Positions 53,331-63,679 of a DNA stretch of 64,000 nucleotides are shown here, one piece after another. Under the pieces are notes generated by a model. That model saw nothing but the letters and a program-made list of their open reading frames with translations. It searched no databases and was not told the DNA's origin. This DNA is from Erinaceus europaeus (taxonomy: Eukaryota > Chordata > Mammalia > Eulipotyphla > Erinaceidae), in contig NC_080164.1 in assembly GCF_950295315.1 (NCBI RefSeq), positions 9,674,665 to 9,738,664 of the forward strand. The letters are read 5' to 3'. Position numbers and translations under genes: made by a program. The first letter of the stretch is position 1; the number at the start of each line of letters is the position of its first letter.

Positions 53331-53869
53331 GCCCCAATCAGGTGTTCTGTCAGCCCCTTCCTGACACCCCTTCTCCCATCCCTATTACCTGCCCCCCCCC
53401 TCTTTGGGGTGTCACTAACACCCAGGGCCACTGTCCAGAAGTGCCTGACCTTGAATCAAGTTGATCCAGTCCACACCTATTGGCTAATTCCTGCTTCAAA
53501 GGGAGGCAGAGGTGACTTTCCACAGTTCATCTGCCCGAGGGTGGGGGGGGGGTGGTGTCTGTCTTTAATTTTCACAAAGGTGCCCTCCATGTACTCAGGT
53601 GGGGGGACAGGCTGCAGCCCCCAGGACATGAGTCTAGAATAAGGTCCTGACACTGACAACAGGTCGCTTGGGCTGTGCAGACCCCAGTGGGCTGGGGATC
53701 TCAGTTCACTTCAGGCCCCCATCCTGAGGTGAACAGGACTCCCCATGAGGTGTCATGGGGGAATCTCTTTCCCAGGGCATGTTTCTCCCCCACCCCCCAA
53801 AAAATGCTTCAATTCTGTCACATGCTTTTAAGGCTCCAATCTTTGTTATTGTGTGCAGATGCATTTAAT
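53331..53869. other. Unique sequence
   Basis: GC-balanced with C and G runs (53391-53400, 53541-53552). No exon recognised. Confidence 0.35.
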
Positions 53870-54000
53870 GTAAGGCAGTTTCACATGAGAGAGGGAGAGA
53901 GAGGTGTCAAGGCATCACTACAGTACAGACACAACCTGGGTTTGAACCAGGTTCCTCAGGCACACGAGTCCTGTATGCTGCTTGCTGAGCTAATTCCCAG
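53870..54000 (-). mobile_element. SINE-C, degenerate
   Basis: 'caaggcatcactacagtaca' and 'ggtttgaaccaggttcctca'. Confidence 0.6.
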
Positions 54001-55052
54001 ACGCCCAGGCCCAGGCCCAGGGCTTTGGTGAAGTCAGTCCTGTTCTCAGGGATTAGTGTGGCCGTAGAGGTCACAAGGGCGTCGGCCTAGGGAGAAATCT
54101 AAGTGGCAGCTGCTCAGTCACTCAGATGGGTCCTCCTCTCAGGGCTGAGGGCATCTGTGGACACACATCCTCTGATGGGTCCTCCTCTCAGGGCTGAGGG
54201 CATCTGTGGACACACATCTGTGGTGTCTGGGTTCTCCTGAGGGTGCACTTGGCCTGGGTTTGGGATGCCTCCGCTCCCCATAGGACACACCTCAGCTCTC
54301 CTGGCTCTCCCGCACATAACACCCCTCCTGTCATGTCCTAGCTCGATGACCTTCCCCACACCGAGACACACACACACCAGCCTCAAGAGATGGATCTTTG
54401 CTCATTTATTTAAACACTGAGGCAATTCCTGTCCCCTCACCAGAGTCCTCAGCATTTCTGGACGCCCAGCCCCTGGTCTGGCCTGGCCATCCTCTTGGGT
54501 TCAGTCACCCAGAGGGCTGGTGTCCCCCACACAGAAGCTGGGATGGGAGCACTCAGCTCCAGGCAGACCCAGCACCCAGCCCATGGGGTGGGTGGTACTT
54601 CTGAGTCCCGCCTTGGATTCTTCTAAATTGACTTTGACCTCACTGTCCAGGTAGAGCCCTGTGGAAACTCTGGGAATTTCCTCCTGTCCTTACTCACAGG
54701 GAAGGACCCACTGACTAGACAGTCTGGCTGATACCCCTCACTCAGTCAGTACTCTGTGTACAGCATTCCCAGAAAGGGCATCCAGCAGAGCGAGCCTGCA
54801 GCCCCAGGGCTGAGGAGCAGGCGGCCTGGGTGGGCCTTTTGTGTTGGCACTCCAAGCTGCTCCCAATGGCACCCCCTGCAGGACACAGCAAAGCTCCTCC
54901 TAGAACCTGGGCTTCGGTTCAAGACCCATTGGGGGGTGGAGCTCAGAAGTAGAGCTTTGCTTGTGTGGGGCCCTGAACTGAAGGCCTGACTGTTACCCTC
55001 ACAGCCCAGGGTTTGGGGGAAGAGGGCTGGTGCTCCTGGGATCACCCCACAG
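54001..55052. other. Unique GC-rich sequence
   Basis: More than 1 kb without mobile elements. It holds the duplicated 49-bp unit at 54125-54218. No supported exon. Confidence 0.4.
54125..54218. repeat. Tandem duplication, 49-bp period, two copies
   Basis: Copies at 54125-54169 and 54174-54218 are identical over 45 bases. Confidence 0.97.

Positions 55053-55097
<45 letters not shown>
55053..55097. repeat. (TG)n
   Basis: About 22 TG units. Confidence 0.97.
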
Positions 55098-55100
<3 letters not shown>

Positions 55101-55664
55101 CTGGCCTTGATCATGAGAGCTGAGCTTCACCAGGTGCTGGTAGTGGTGGACGGGGACACAGAGGGGCCAGGCCCCACAGACAGTGGTTGAGGAGGCCCAG
55201 GACTTGTTTAGCTCCCAGTCCTTGGGGGTGGTGACAACCCAAGCCCTGACTCAGCCGGTGATAAGTGGGTGACTTCAGCCACCACGTCCACCATCTGGAC
55301 AAGGGAGCCTGCAAAGTCCTTTCCCCTGAAATGTACGGTGTGTCATAAACAGAGATCATTTTATTTATAAAAGGAAAGTGGATTCCACTTGGGGCAGGGC
55401 CCTATGGGATCTTTGGCTTGTTGGATGAGGTTGGGTCTGAGCTGATTCTTGTTAGGAGACAGACAGGGGAGAATGCATCCTATGCAGATGTGGAAGCTTC
55501 CAGAAGGGAGGTGGAATCAGGGCAGAAGCCTCAGAGCCATACAGGTTGGGGGGAGGGGGTGGGGTCTGGGTCAAATCCCTGAGAACCCAGAATACCGGTT
55601 TTGTGGATGGAGTTTTAAATTCCAGGGGGGTTTGTTTGTTTGTTTGTTTTGTTTTTACTTATGT
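55098..55664. other. Unique sequence
   Basis: (gttt)n at 55629-55652. No gene recognised. Confidence 0.35.
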
Positions 55665-56040
55665 ATTTAAAAAATTTTTTATTTATAAAAAGGAAACACT
55701 GACCAAAACCATAGAATAAGAGGGGTACAACTCCACACAATTCCCACCACCAGAACTCTGTATCCCCTACCCTCCCCTGATAGCTTTCCTATTCTTTAAC
55801 CCTCTGGGAGTATGGACCCAGGGTCATTGTGGGATGCAGAAGGCGGAAGGTTTGTTTTCTGTAATTGCTTCCCTGCTGAACATGGCAGGATAGTTATTGC
55901 TGTAATCAAATTATTTGGCAATTGAGTTATCTTTGAAGACCCCATTGTTAGGATTTGCTGTATCATACATGACCTCACCATAGTTTATGTCTTTTGACAT
56001 TATTTATATATAGTTGTGTCTTATAGAGTAACTCCACCAG
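55665..56040 (-). mobile_element. LINE 3'UTR, group 2
   Basis: 'aagaggggtacaactccaca', 'gtatggacccagggtcattg' and 'ctgtaattgcttccctgctg' match 15074-16199. Confidence 0.8.
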
Positions 56041-56064
56041 TTGCATCTTTTTCCCAGGGCTTTT

Positions 56065-56345
56065 TCCCCCTTTATTGAGCAGATTAATGATTTACAGCTG
56101 ACAGTAAAATACAGTAGTTGGTACATGTGTAACATTTCTCAGTTTTCCACATAACAAGCTAACCCCCACCCAGGTCCTCCTCTGTCATCTTGTTCCAGGA
56201 CCTGAGCCCTCCCCCCCCAACCCAGAGTCCTTGACTTGGGTGCAGTACATCAATTCCAGTCCAAGTTTTGCTGTGTGTTGTCCCTCCTGATCTTATTTTT
56301 CAACTTCTGTCTATGTAAATTCAATTTTTCTTCAGTTATACCAGC
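56065..56345 (-). mobile_element. LINE 3' end, group 3
   Basis: 'tttccacataacaagctaac', 'tcttgttccaggacctgagc' and 'tgacttgggtgcagtacatc' resemble the other group 3 copies. Confidence 0.65.
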
Positions 56346-57149
56346 TGATCGTATCCAGACCCTTGTCCCGAGGACCTGCCTTCTGCTGCTGAGGGTCAGA
56401 TGCCTTCACATGTCGGGCTCGGTCCTCCATCCCTGTCACGTCCCAGAATGTGTCTCCTGCACCTCACCTGGTCTAGAACACCTGCCTCCTACCTCCTCTC
56501 CCCTCACCTGTGCCAGCCGCCAACTGACCCTCCTCACCAGCTGCCAGAGACATCTAAGTCATGAAACAGACTGTCCCTTCCCTGCTAAACACCGCTCATT
56601 GCCCCATCCCAAAAGTAAGAGAGAGAGTTCCAGAAACACCCGTTCTTATATGGGCCGTGCCTTCTGGTTCCCGTGGCAGCTCTCTGACCCACGCAGGAGA
56701 AGCCCTTTGGAAAGTTAGTACCGGTCAGATCCCCAAGCAGCTCTCCTCCTACGGCCACTTCCCTCCAAGCAATAGGTGTAGATAATCGTCACAAGTCACA
56801 AAGATGGGACAGAGACAAAAATCCAGAAGAAAGACCAGATGCCAGACAGAGCCCGGGGTGGCTCCCCACTACACTGGGAGGGCCCCTGGAGTAACAGTGT
56901 ATTCAGGGGCCACCTCGGGAGGTTCAGAGTCACCTGGTGTCACCAGGTGTCACCCAACCCCAGGGCACAGTAGCCCAGTACGGCAGAGAAAGTTTATGGA
57001 AACACACGTTGAGGCAAGAAAACATTGAGAGGCAAAAAAAAAAAAAAAAAAAAAGACATCACCAAAAAAAAAAAAATGACATCACCGCTGGCAAATGACT
57101 AGCTTCTTCCAGCATGATGAATCAAACTCATGGATAGGTAACCCTGTGA
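56346..57149. other. Unique sequence
   Basis: Mixed composition, A-runs at 57036-57055 and 57064-57076. No supported exon. Confidence 0.35.
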
Positions 57150-57500
57150 ACGGCTCGCCAAGAAATCTGATTGCTAAGGGCGCCCTCGTGTGTTACTTTG
57201 ACGTAATGTCAGGTTGGTCTCTGGCAGTCTCACAGTGAAGTCCAGCGCCCGGCCCCGCCCCGCCCTTGGCCCCGCCCCGGTCTGGCTGCTTGGGCCCCGC
57301 CCCACTCCGGACTGTATGACGCTGTTCTCTGTTGACTCTGACCCCGCCCTCTACAGGCCCCGCCCTCTACAGGCCCCGCCCTCTACAGGCCCCGCCCTCT
57401 ACAGGCCCCGCCCTCTACAGGCCCCGCCCTCTACAGGTCCTGCCCGTTGACCCCTGATCACTTGTTGGGAGGAGCAATTGGTATTGGTTGGAGCCAGCAG
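57150..57500. promoter_or_regulatory. GC-box/CCAAT/CRE-rich block, possible promoter
   Basis: A CRE-like 'tgacgtaa' lies near 57200. Many 'ccccgcccc' GC boxes lie at 57248-57305, then six more inside a 16-bp array. Two inverted CCAAT boxes lie in 'caattggtattggttgg' near 57474-57491. CpG density is far above the surroundings. No TATA and no downstream ORF identifies a gene, so direction is unknown. It could equally be a chance GC minisatellite. Confidence 0.4.
57342..57437. repeat. 16-bp minisatellite, six perfect copies
   Basis: Unit 'ccccgccctctacagg'. Each unit contains a GC-box-like core. Confidence 0.97.
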
Positions 57501-57544
57501 CAACTAGGCTTCTGACTGTATGGTGAGCGCTCTTGCAAGACACC

Positions 57545-57722
57545 TTTAAAAAAAAAAATTATTTCATTCTTTTTCTTTCTTATTTTGACAGCACAGAGAG
57601 CATCTGAGGAGGGCGATAGGGAGAGAGAGAGAGAGAGAGAGACCTACAGACTTGCTTCTCCACTCCTGAAGTGTCCCGCTGCAGGTGGAAACTGGGGGCT
57701 TGAACCCGGGTCCTTGCACATG
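57545..57722 (-). mobile_element. SINE-B
   Basis: Reversed; 'gaaactgggggcttgaaccc'. The head is cut at the inverted-repeat boundary. Confidence 0.85.
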
Positions 57723-57743
57723 GTAATGTGGGTAATGTTTGCT

Positions 57744-57982
57744 CATGGCGAGGCAAGGGGGACGGAAAGACAGTTATCCGCAGCACTGCTTCACCACTTG
57801 TGAAGCTTCCTGGAGCAGTTATTTTTAAGGGTGTAAACAAGTGTAGGGGTTAAAGGGTCTTGGGGCCAGGCGGTGGCACACCTGGTTAAGCGCATGTATT
57901 ACCGTCCAAAAGGGCCTGGGTTCTAACCCCTGCTCCCCACCTGCAGGGGGAAAGCTTCATGAGTGGTGAAGCAATGCTGCAA
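57744..57982. repeat. Large inverted repeat, left arm
   Basis: Reverse complement of 58744-58983 with about 17 differences in 240 bases. Starts 'catggcgaggcaag'. It includes a reversed SINE-B remnant, about 60 bp of unique DNA ('aagggtgtaaacaagtgtag') and the first half of a forward SINE-B (57861-57982). Confidence 0.93.
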
Positions 57983-58063
57983 TGCTGGCCTTTGCAAGAA
58001 CCTTTAGTTTTTATTATGATTATTATTAATTTTATTGAGTACAGACAGTCAGAAATCAAAAGG

Positions 58064-58491
58064 TGTTGTTTTCAACGGGTTATGTTGTTTTCGCCGGGCT
58101 GGCTTCACGGGCGGGTAACAGATGACCAGGGACTCATGGTTGAGCTGTAGGCAGTATCTCTTTATTCATGCAGGACGCAGCACGATCTAAGATGAGCTAA
58201 GCTAAACTCAAGGTACAGTACTCTAAAACTCACAATGCTGTCTTTATATATACTTGCCAAGTAGGGTGGAAACAGGATGTGACATAGAGAGGGTGGAGAG
58301 AAAAGTGACTGGTGAAAATCAGAGTGTGACAAAGAAGGGGCAGATTAGGCAAGAATCCTATCACTGAACCACCAATGCCCTGGAGGGAGGGTGGAACTTG
58401 TTAACAGTGGTTATGTAAATAGAATGAAGTGGTTATGTAAATAGAATAGTGTTAAGCAAATGAAACAGAAGGGGTCTCATGCATACCAACA
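58064..58491 (-). mobile_element. Solo LTR (class II type), U3 carries tRNA-Gly 5' half
   Basis: 428 bp; flanks 'aaaagg' (58058-58063) and 'aaatgg' (58492-58497). Same subfamily as 39288. The tRNA-Gly-like block is at 58345-58378, with extra changes near its 3' end. A 19-bp 'gtggttatgtaaatagaat' is present twice, as in the 39288 copy. Confidence 0.9.
58345..58378 (-). other. tRNA-Gly(GCC) 5'-half-like block in LTR U3
   Basis: Same block as at 17653 and 39417. It carries one C-to-T change and a diverged last few bases. Confidence 0.8.
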
Positions 58492-58669
58492 AAATGGGAA
58501 GGAGTGATAGAGAGGAAGAGAGAGAGACCTGCAGCCCTGCTTCACCACTCGCAAAGCCTTCCCCCTGCAGTTGGGAACTAGGGCCTCAAACCTGGGTACT
58601 TGTGCATTGTAACACATGTGCTCAACCAGGTGTGCCACCACCCAGCTGCTAAGACCCTTTGCTCTCTCT

Positions 58670-58864
58670 CTTTTTTTTTTCTCCTTTATTTTATTTGCTA
58701 AAACAGAGAGAAACTGAGACGGGAGAGAGAGACAGAGAGACACTTACAGCATTGTTTCACCACTCGTGAAGCTTTCCCCCCTGCAGGTGGGGAGCAGGGG
58801 TTAGAACCTGGGTCCGTTTGGACGGTAATACATGCGCTTAACCAGGTGTGCCACCACCTGGCCC
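58670..58864 (-). mobile_element. SINE-B
   Basis: Reversed full copy; its 5' part forms most of the right arm of the inverted repeat. Confidence 0.9.
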
Positions 58865-58983
58865 CAAGACCCTTTAACTCCTACACTTGTTTACACCCTT
58901 AAAAATAACTGTTCCAGGAAGTTTCACAAGTGGTGAAGCAGTGCTGTGGATACCTGTCTTTCCGTCCACCTTGCCTCGCCATG
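58744..58983. repeat. Large inverted repeat, right arm
   Basis: Partner of 57744-57982. The spacer is 761 bp and holds a SINE-B split by a solo LTR. Confidence 0.93.
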
Positions 58984-59040
58984 TCTCTGTCCTAGCAAAC
59001 AAAATAAGTTAAAATAAAAGTTAATAAAAATAAAATTTTA
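58916..59040 (+). mobile_element. SINE-B 3' fragment
   Basis: 'ggaagtttcacaagtggtga' to an A-rich tail. Confidence 0.8.
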
Positions 59041-59145
59041 AAAAGTCATTGTGGGTGCTATTGTATGAATTACTCTGTTGATTTAGTGTCAAAAGAAAAA
59101 CAGAATTTTAAACAATATGTACATCCGTTTAAAACAGCCACAGCA

Positions 59146-59350
59146 GGGGCCAGATACTGACGCAGCTGGCTGAGTGCACGGGTTACAGCGTTAAGGGCCC
59201 GAGTTCAAGCCCACAGTCCCCACCTGCAGGGGGGAAGCTTCATAAGCGGTGAAGCAGGGTTGCACGTGTTTCTGTCTCCCCCTCTATCTTCCCCCTTTCC
59301 TCTCAATTTCTAGCTGTCTCTATCAAAGATAATTAAAAAATCTAAAAAAC
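59146..59350 (+). mobile_element. SINE-B
   Basis: 'caggggccagatactgacgc' head; box B 'gagttcaagccca'. Confidence 0.9.
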
Positions 59351-59519
59351 AACAAAAGCAAACCGTACTTTGTATGTTTTACTGAAAAATTAGTAGAAAA
59401 AAATTAAAATTTGTTTGTTTTTGCTTCAAAAGGTAAAGAGTGTGCCTTTGTTTTTACCCTTTTCCAAGCCTCTTTAATGTCTAGCTTATTTGAAACTACC
59501 TAAATGCTGGTTCTCTTTT

Positions 59520-59662
59520 AAAACTTATTGATTGATATGGGGGGGGTGGAGAACCAGGGTGGAGAACCAGGGCATCTCATTGGCACATGCAACGCTAGGG
59601 ACCGAATTCAGGACCTTGTGTTTGAGAGTCTCACACTTTATGCACTGAGTTCCCGACCAGGC
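59520..59662 (-). mobile_element. SINE-C
   Basis: Reversed; 'gggcatctcattggcacatg', 'caggaccttgtgtttgagag'. An internal 'gtggagaaccaggg' is duplicated. Confidence 0.75.
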
Positions 59663-59756
59663 CACTTTGATTCTTAGATTTGCTTCTGTGGCCAAGTCTG
59701 GACTGAATATAATAATCTAGGGGGTTTTTGTTGTTGTTGTAGTTGTTGCTTGGTTT

Positions 59757-60107
59757 TGTTTTTTTTTTTTTTTTTGCCTCCTGGGTTATCACTGGGGCTC
59801 GGTGCCTGCACCATGAATATACTGCTCCTGGAGGCCATTTTTTCCCATTTTGTTACCCTTGTTGTTTTTTATTGTTATTGTTGCCATTGATGTTGTTGTT
59901 GTTGGATAGGACAGAGAGAAATTGAGAGAACAGGGGAAGAGAACACAGAGAGGGTGAGAGAAAGACAGACACCCGCAGACCTGCATCACCGCTTGTGAAG
60001 CGACCTTCCTGCAGGTGGGGAGCTGGGGCTCGAACTGGGATAATTATGCCCGTCCTTGTGCTTCACACCATGTACGCTTAACCCGCTGCGCTACCACTCA
60101 ACCCCCA
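59757..60107 (-). mobile_element. SINE-A, long form
   Basis: Reversed, complete; T17 start, end 'gctaccactcaaccccc'. Confidence 0.93.
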
Positions 60108-60299
60108 AGAATCTAGGTTTGTTTTTTTTTAACTCCAGCTTTCTTAGTGAGAGAAAGTGAATGAAAAGAGCAAACAACATCGTAGTATTAACATGAAAGT
60201 AGTTTTGACCTCGAGACACGCCCCCCCAAAGAGTCCAAGGAACCCCTCCCTGGGGGCCCAAAACCAACTAGCCAGTTTGAAAACTGCTGGCTTCAGAAT

Positions 60300-60500
60300 A
60301 CAGGGCCAGTAAGGCCGTGGAGCACAAGATATGCGGTGCTAACATTTGGAGTTTGGTGCCCGGCCCTGCAATCTACAGGGAGGTCCTCGTCTCCTTCTCC
60401 TTTTTCTCCGTCTCCTCCTCCTCCTCCTCCTCCTCCTCCTCTTCTTCTTTTTCTCTCATGAGCAGGTAAGTTGTCTTTAAAAATGTAATAAATAAACGTG
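60300..60500 (+). mobile_element. Degenerate SINE with (CTC)n
   Basis: 'gccagtaaggccgtggagca' head-like text, (CTC/CTT)n at 60395-60449, (aataaa) tail. Confidence 0.5.
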
Positions 60501-60685
60501 AAAACAAAAGAACATGGTCCTATGAGCCACAGGCCAAAAAAAGTACACATCAAGAACTAAATTGTTTTAAAAACGTGTATGCATATACGTTTGTGTGTGT
60601 TTCGGGCATAGAGGAGAAGGGGAGTATAGTAATTAAATACGAAAGACCTCAGGAGGCTTTGACTGGGTATAAAGAAATGGGAGTT

Positions 60686-61150
60686 TGCTGGGATAGCCTG
60701 AGGGTGCTTCTTCCCGAGCTAGTGCTCTCTGGCTTGGAGAGAACTCAACTGGAGCCGATCTAGGCTGCTGCGTGGGAGAGGGATCAGGAACTCGTGCCGC
60801 ACTAACTTCCGCAGGAGATACACTCTGGAACTCTCGGAGCCAGAAAGCAATTTCCAAGTGTCTTTAATCAGAAGAGCAGCTGTTTTTATACTCTCCAAGT
60901 AGGGTGGAAACAGGATGTGATATAGAGAGGGTGGAGAGAAAAGTGACTGGTGAAAATCAGAGTGTGACAAGGAGGGGGCGGAACAGGCGAGAATCCTATC
61001 ACTGAACCACCAATGCCCTGGAGGGAGTGCTTTATGTAAATGTAAAAGTGATTGATGTAAATAGACCAAAGCTTTGAATGGGATTAAATCTATCCCTATA
61101 TAGGCATATGGTTAAGCAGAAGCCAGGGGGAGCTGGCATACTATCCAACA
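60686..61150 (-). mobile_element. Solo LTR (class II type), U3 carries tRNA-Gly 5' half
   Basis: 465 bp, TG...CA, exact 6-bp duplication 'ggagtt' at 60680-60685 and 61151-61156. It is a near copy of 17520-17982 in the opposite orientation. The tRNA-Gly-like block is at 60984-61016. Confidence 0.94.
60984..61016 (-). other. tRNA-Gly(GCC) 5'-half-like block in LTR U3
   Basis: 33 bases, 31 matching the tRNA. The same two departures as in the other copies; identity ends one base earlier. Confidence 0.86.
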
Positions 61151-61249
61151 GGAGTTTATCACATCACCATACAGCGTAATGTACAGTATGGTATAATTCA
61201 GTACGCAGAGGGGCAGATAACAGCTGGTCATGATGGCCAAAAGCCAGGA

Positions 61250-61537
61250 TACTTTTTTTTAAAAAAGATATTTATTTATTCCCTTTTGCTGCCCTTGTTG
61301 TTTTATTGTTGTAGTTATTATTGATGTCACTGTTGTTGGATAGGACAGAAAGAAATGGAGAGAAGAGGGGAAGAAAGAGAGGGAGAGAGAAAGACAGACA
61401 CCTGCAGACCTGCTTCACTGCCTGTGAAGTGACTCCCCTGCAGGTGGGGAGCCAGGGGTTCAAACCGGGATCCTTACGCTGGTCCTTGTGCTTTGCGTCA
61501 CCTGTGCTTAACCCACCGCGCTACTGCCCAACTCCCA
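61250..61537 (-). mobile_element. SINE-A
   Basis: Reversed full copy; end 'gctactgcccaactccc'. Confidence 0.93.
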
Positions 61538-61817
61538 GCTAGGAGTCTTTTAAACTAGTTTTACCAGAGCTCAGCTACACAAGTGCAGTTACCAGAAGAG
61601 GAGGCATGGTGATCCGTGCAGAAGAGCATGCAGGCAGTGCAGACCACCATGACAAGAAAAGGTGATGCAGTGAATCCTGTGAGCTGCAGCTGAGTCTGCA
61701 GGAACAGAGAGAGAGTTTCCTGAATCCACATGCTTAGATAAGGCCCCACACACCCACAACCCCTTAACATCCTCGACGGCTGACATCAGCCATACACTAA
61801 CTACATTCGTGACCCAA

Positions 61818-61922
61818 AGAAGAACCAGAGCGTCACTCTGGCATGTGAAATGCCGGGAATTGAACTGAGGACCTTGTGCTTGAGATGCCAAAGCTTTATC
61901 CACTGCCCTACCTCCTGGGCCA
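61818..61922 (-). mobile_element. SINE-C, 5' part
   Basis: Reversed; 'accagagcgtcactctggca', end 'cctacctcctgggcc'. Its tail half is missing. Confidence 0.75.
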
Positions 61923-61937
61923 TTAGAAGCGATTTTT

Positions 61938-62286
61938 TTCTCTCTTTTTTTTTTTGCCTCCAGGGTTATTGCTGGGGCTCAGTGTCTGCACCACGAGTTC
62001 ACTGCTCCTGGAGGCCATCTTTCCCATTTTGTTGCCCTTGTTGTTGTCATTATTGCTATTATTGTCATTGATGTTGTTGTTATTGGATAGGACAGAGAGA
62101 AATCGAGAGAGAAGGGGAGACAGAGGAGGGGAGAGAAAGACAGACAGACACCTGCAGACCTGCTTCACCGCCTGTAAAGCGACTCCCCTGCAGGTGGGGA
62201 GCCAGGGGCTCGAACCGGGATCCTTACGCCAGTCCTTGCACTTCGCGCCATGTGCGCTTAACCTGCTGTGCTACCGCCCGACCCCC
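61938..62286 (-). mobile_element. SINE-A, long form
   Basis: Reversed, complete, near consensus; end 'ctaccgcccgaccccc'. Confidence 0.94.
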
Positions 62287-62294
62287 AGAACTGA

Positions 62295-62570
62295 ATTTTT
62301 TTTTAAGTTGCCACCAGGGTTATCATTGGGACTTGGTGCCTTCACAATAAATCCACCTCTCCTGGCAGCCACTTTTCCCTTGTAATTATTTTTTTATAGG
62401 ACACAGAGAAATTGAGAGGGGTGGGAGAGATAGAGAGGGAGAGAGAGAAAGAGAGAGAGACACCTGCAGACCTGCGTCACCACTCATGAAGCTTCTCTCC
62501 TGAAGGTGGGGGCCAGAGGTTGGAGCCCAGATCTGTGCGCACAGGAGTGTGTGTGCCACCACCAGACCTA
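62295..62570 (-). mobile_element. Long-tail SINE with B-like body, head eroded
   Basis: 'ttgccaccagggttatcatt' module, GA-rich middle, 'gtgccaccaccagacc' end. Confidence 0.8.
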
Positions 62571-63055
62571 GATGGGAAATGTTGAAATGGCTGCCTTTGG
62601 TGCGCAAATTCCCTTCTTTTCCTTGCTTAAGAGAGTCTGCACTACACACTGAGACGGGCTGGATTTATTTCTCTGTTATGCTTCATCTGTTGGAGGAGAG
62701 AAATGTCCCCAAATAGCGACTGTTGGCTCCAGGAGCTCCTCACCTGCAGGCCTGTCCCAGGCAGGAGGCTGAGCGCTCAGCGGAGGAGGCAGAATGCTCT
62801 TTGAATGGGCTTCCCACCCGTCTTCCTGCCTGGCCGCACACTGGCTCTTGTTTCTGTGGTTCACACTGGCAGAAGGCCCCAAATTGAGCTGCAGCTGTTC
62901 CTGGGCCCCTGAGCAGAAAGAGGGGACGACTTTTCTTTCCCTCTAAAATAGGAAGTCAGAGAAAGGTTTCTTTCTTGATTGTCCAGAGAAACAGCCCTGT
63001 CCCAGAGCCAACCCGAGCACCACTCAGAGGACTTCACTCTGGCATTGTTTTTACT
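62571..63055. other. Unique sequence
   Basis: No recognised exon or repeat. Confidence 0.35.
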
Positions 63056-63244
63056 TCCCTGTCCTGTCCTGTCCTGTCCTGTCCTGTCCTGTCTTTCGCT
63101 TCCCTCCCCTCCCCTTCCCTCCCCTCCCCTTCCTTTCCCTTCCCTTTCCTTCCCTTTTCTTTCTTCCTTTCCTCCTTCCTTCCTTTCTCTTCCTTCCTTT
63201 CTTCCTTCCTTCTTTCCTTCCTTCCTTCCTTTCTTCTTTTTTTG
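63056..63244. repeat. Homopyrimidine tract: (TGTCC)n then (CCTT/CCCT)n
   Basis: About seven TGTCC units (63058-63092). Then about 150 bases of C and T only with a few G, including (CTTC)n. Confidence 0.96.
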
Positions 63245-63245
63245 A

Positions 63246-63385
63246 AGCTTTATTTTATTTACTGAGGAGAAGGGAGGGAAGGAGCAAGAGAAACACCAGA
63301 GATAGCGTACTAGTATGTGGGGTGCTGGGGATTGAACCAGAAACCTAACGCTGCCAAAGCAGTTTCCACAGCTACCCTTATGCTC
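63246..63385 (-). mobile_element. SINE-C
   Basis: Reversed; 'ggtgctggggattgaaccag', 'ctacccttatgctctgg'. The pyrimidine tract adjoins its tail. Confidence 0.75.
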
Positions 63386-63407
63386 TGGTGTTTGTTTGTT
63401 TGTTTGT

Positions 63408-63679
63408 TTTTTAATATTTATTCCCTTTTGTTGCCCTCGTTGTTTTTTATTGTTGTAGTTATTATTGATGTTGTTGTTGTTGGATAGGACAGAGAGAAAT
63501 GGAGAGAGGAGGGGAAGACAGAGAGGGGGAGAGAAAGACAGACACCTGCAGACCTGCTTCACCGCCTGTGAAGCGACTCCCCTGCAGGTGGAGAGCCGGG
63601 GGCTCAAACTGGAATCCTTACCAGGTCCTTGCGCTCTGCGCCACATGCACTTAACCCGCTGTGCTACCGCACGACTCCC
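63408..63679 (-). mobile_element. SINE-A
   Basis: Reversed full copy; end 'gctaccgcacgactccc'. Confidence 0.94.

Larger units (their letters stand above)
58003..58652 (-). mobile_element. SINE-B, split by a solo LTR
   Basis: Reversed tail at 58003-58063 ('tacagacagtcagaaatcaa'); body and head at 58492-58652 ('accagggcctcaaacctggg'-like, end 'ccaccacccagct'). Confidence 0.88.

Noticed and set aside
56236..56718. 160-codon plus-strand ORF
   Set aside because: Its first third lies in a reversed LINE 3'UTR, and the remainder has no recognisable content.
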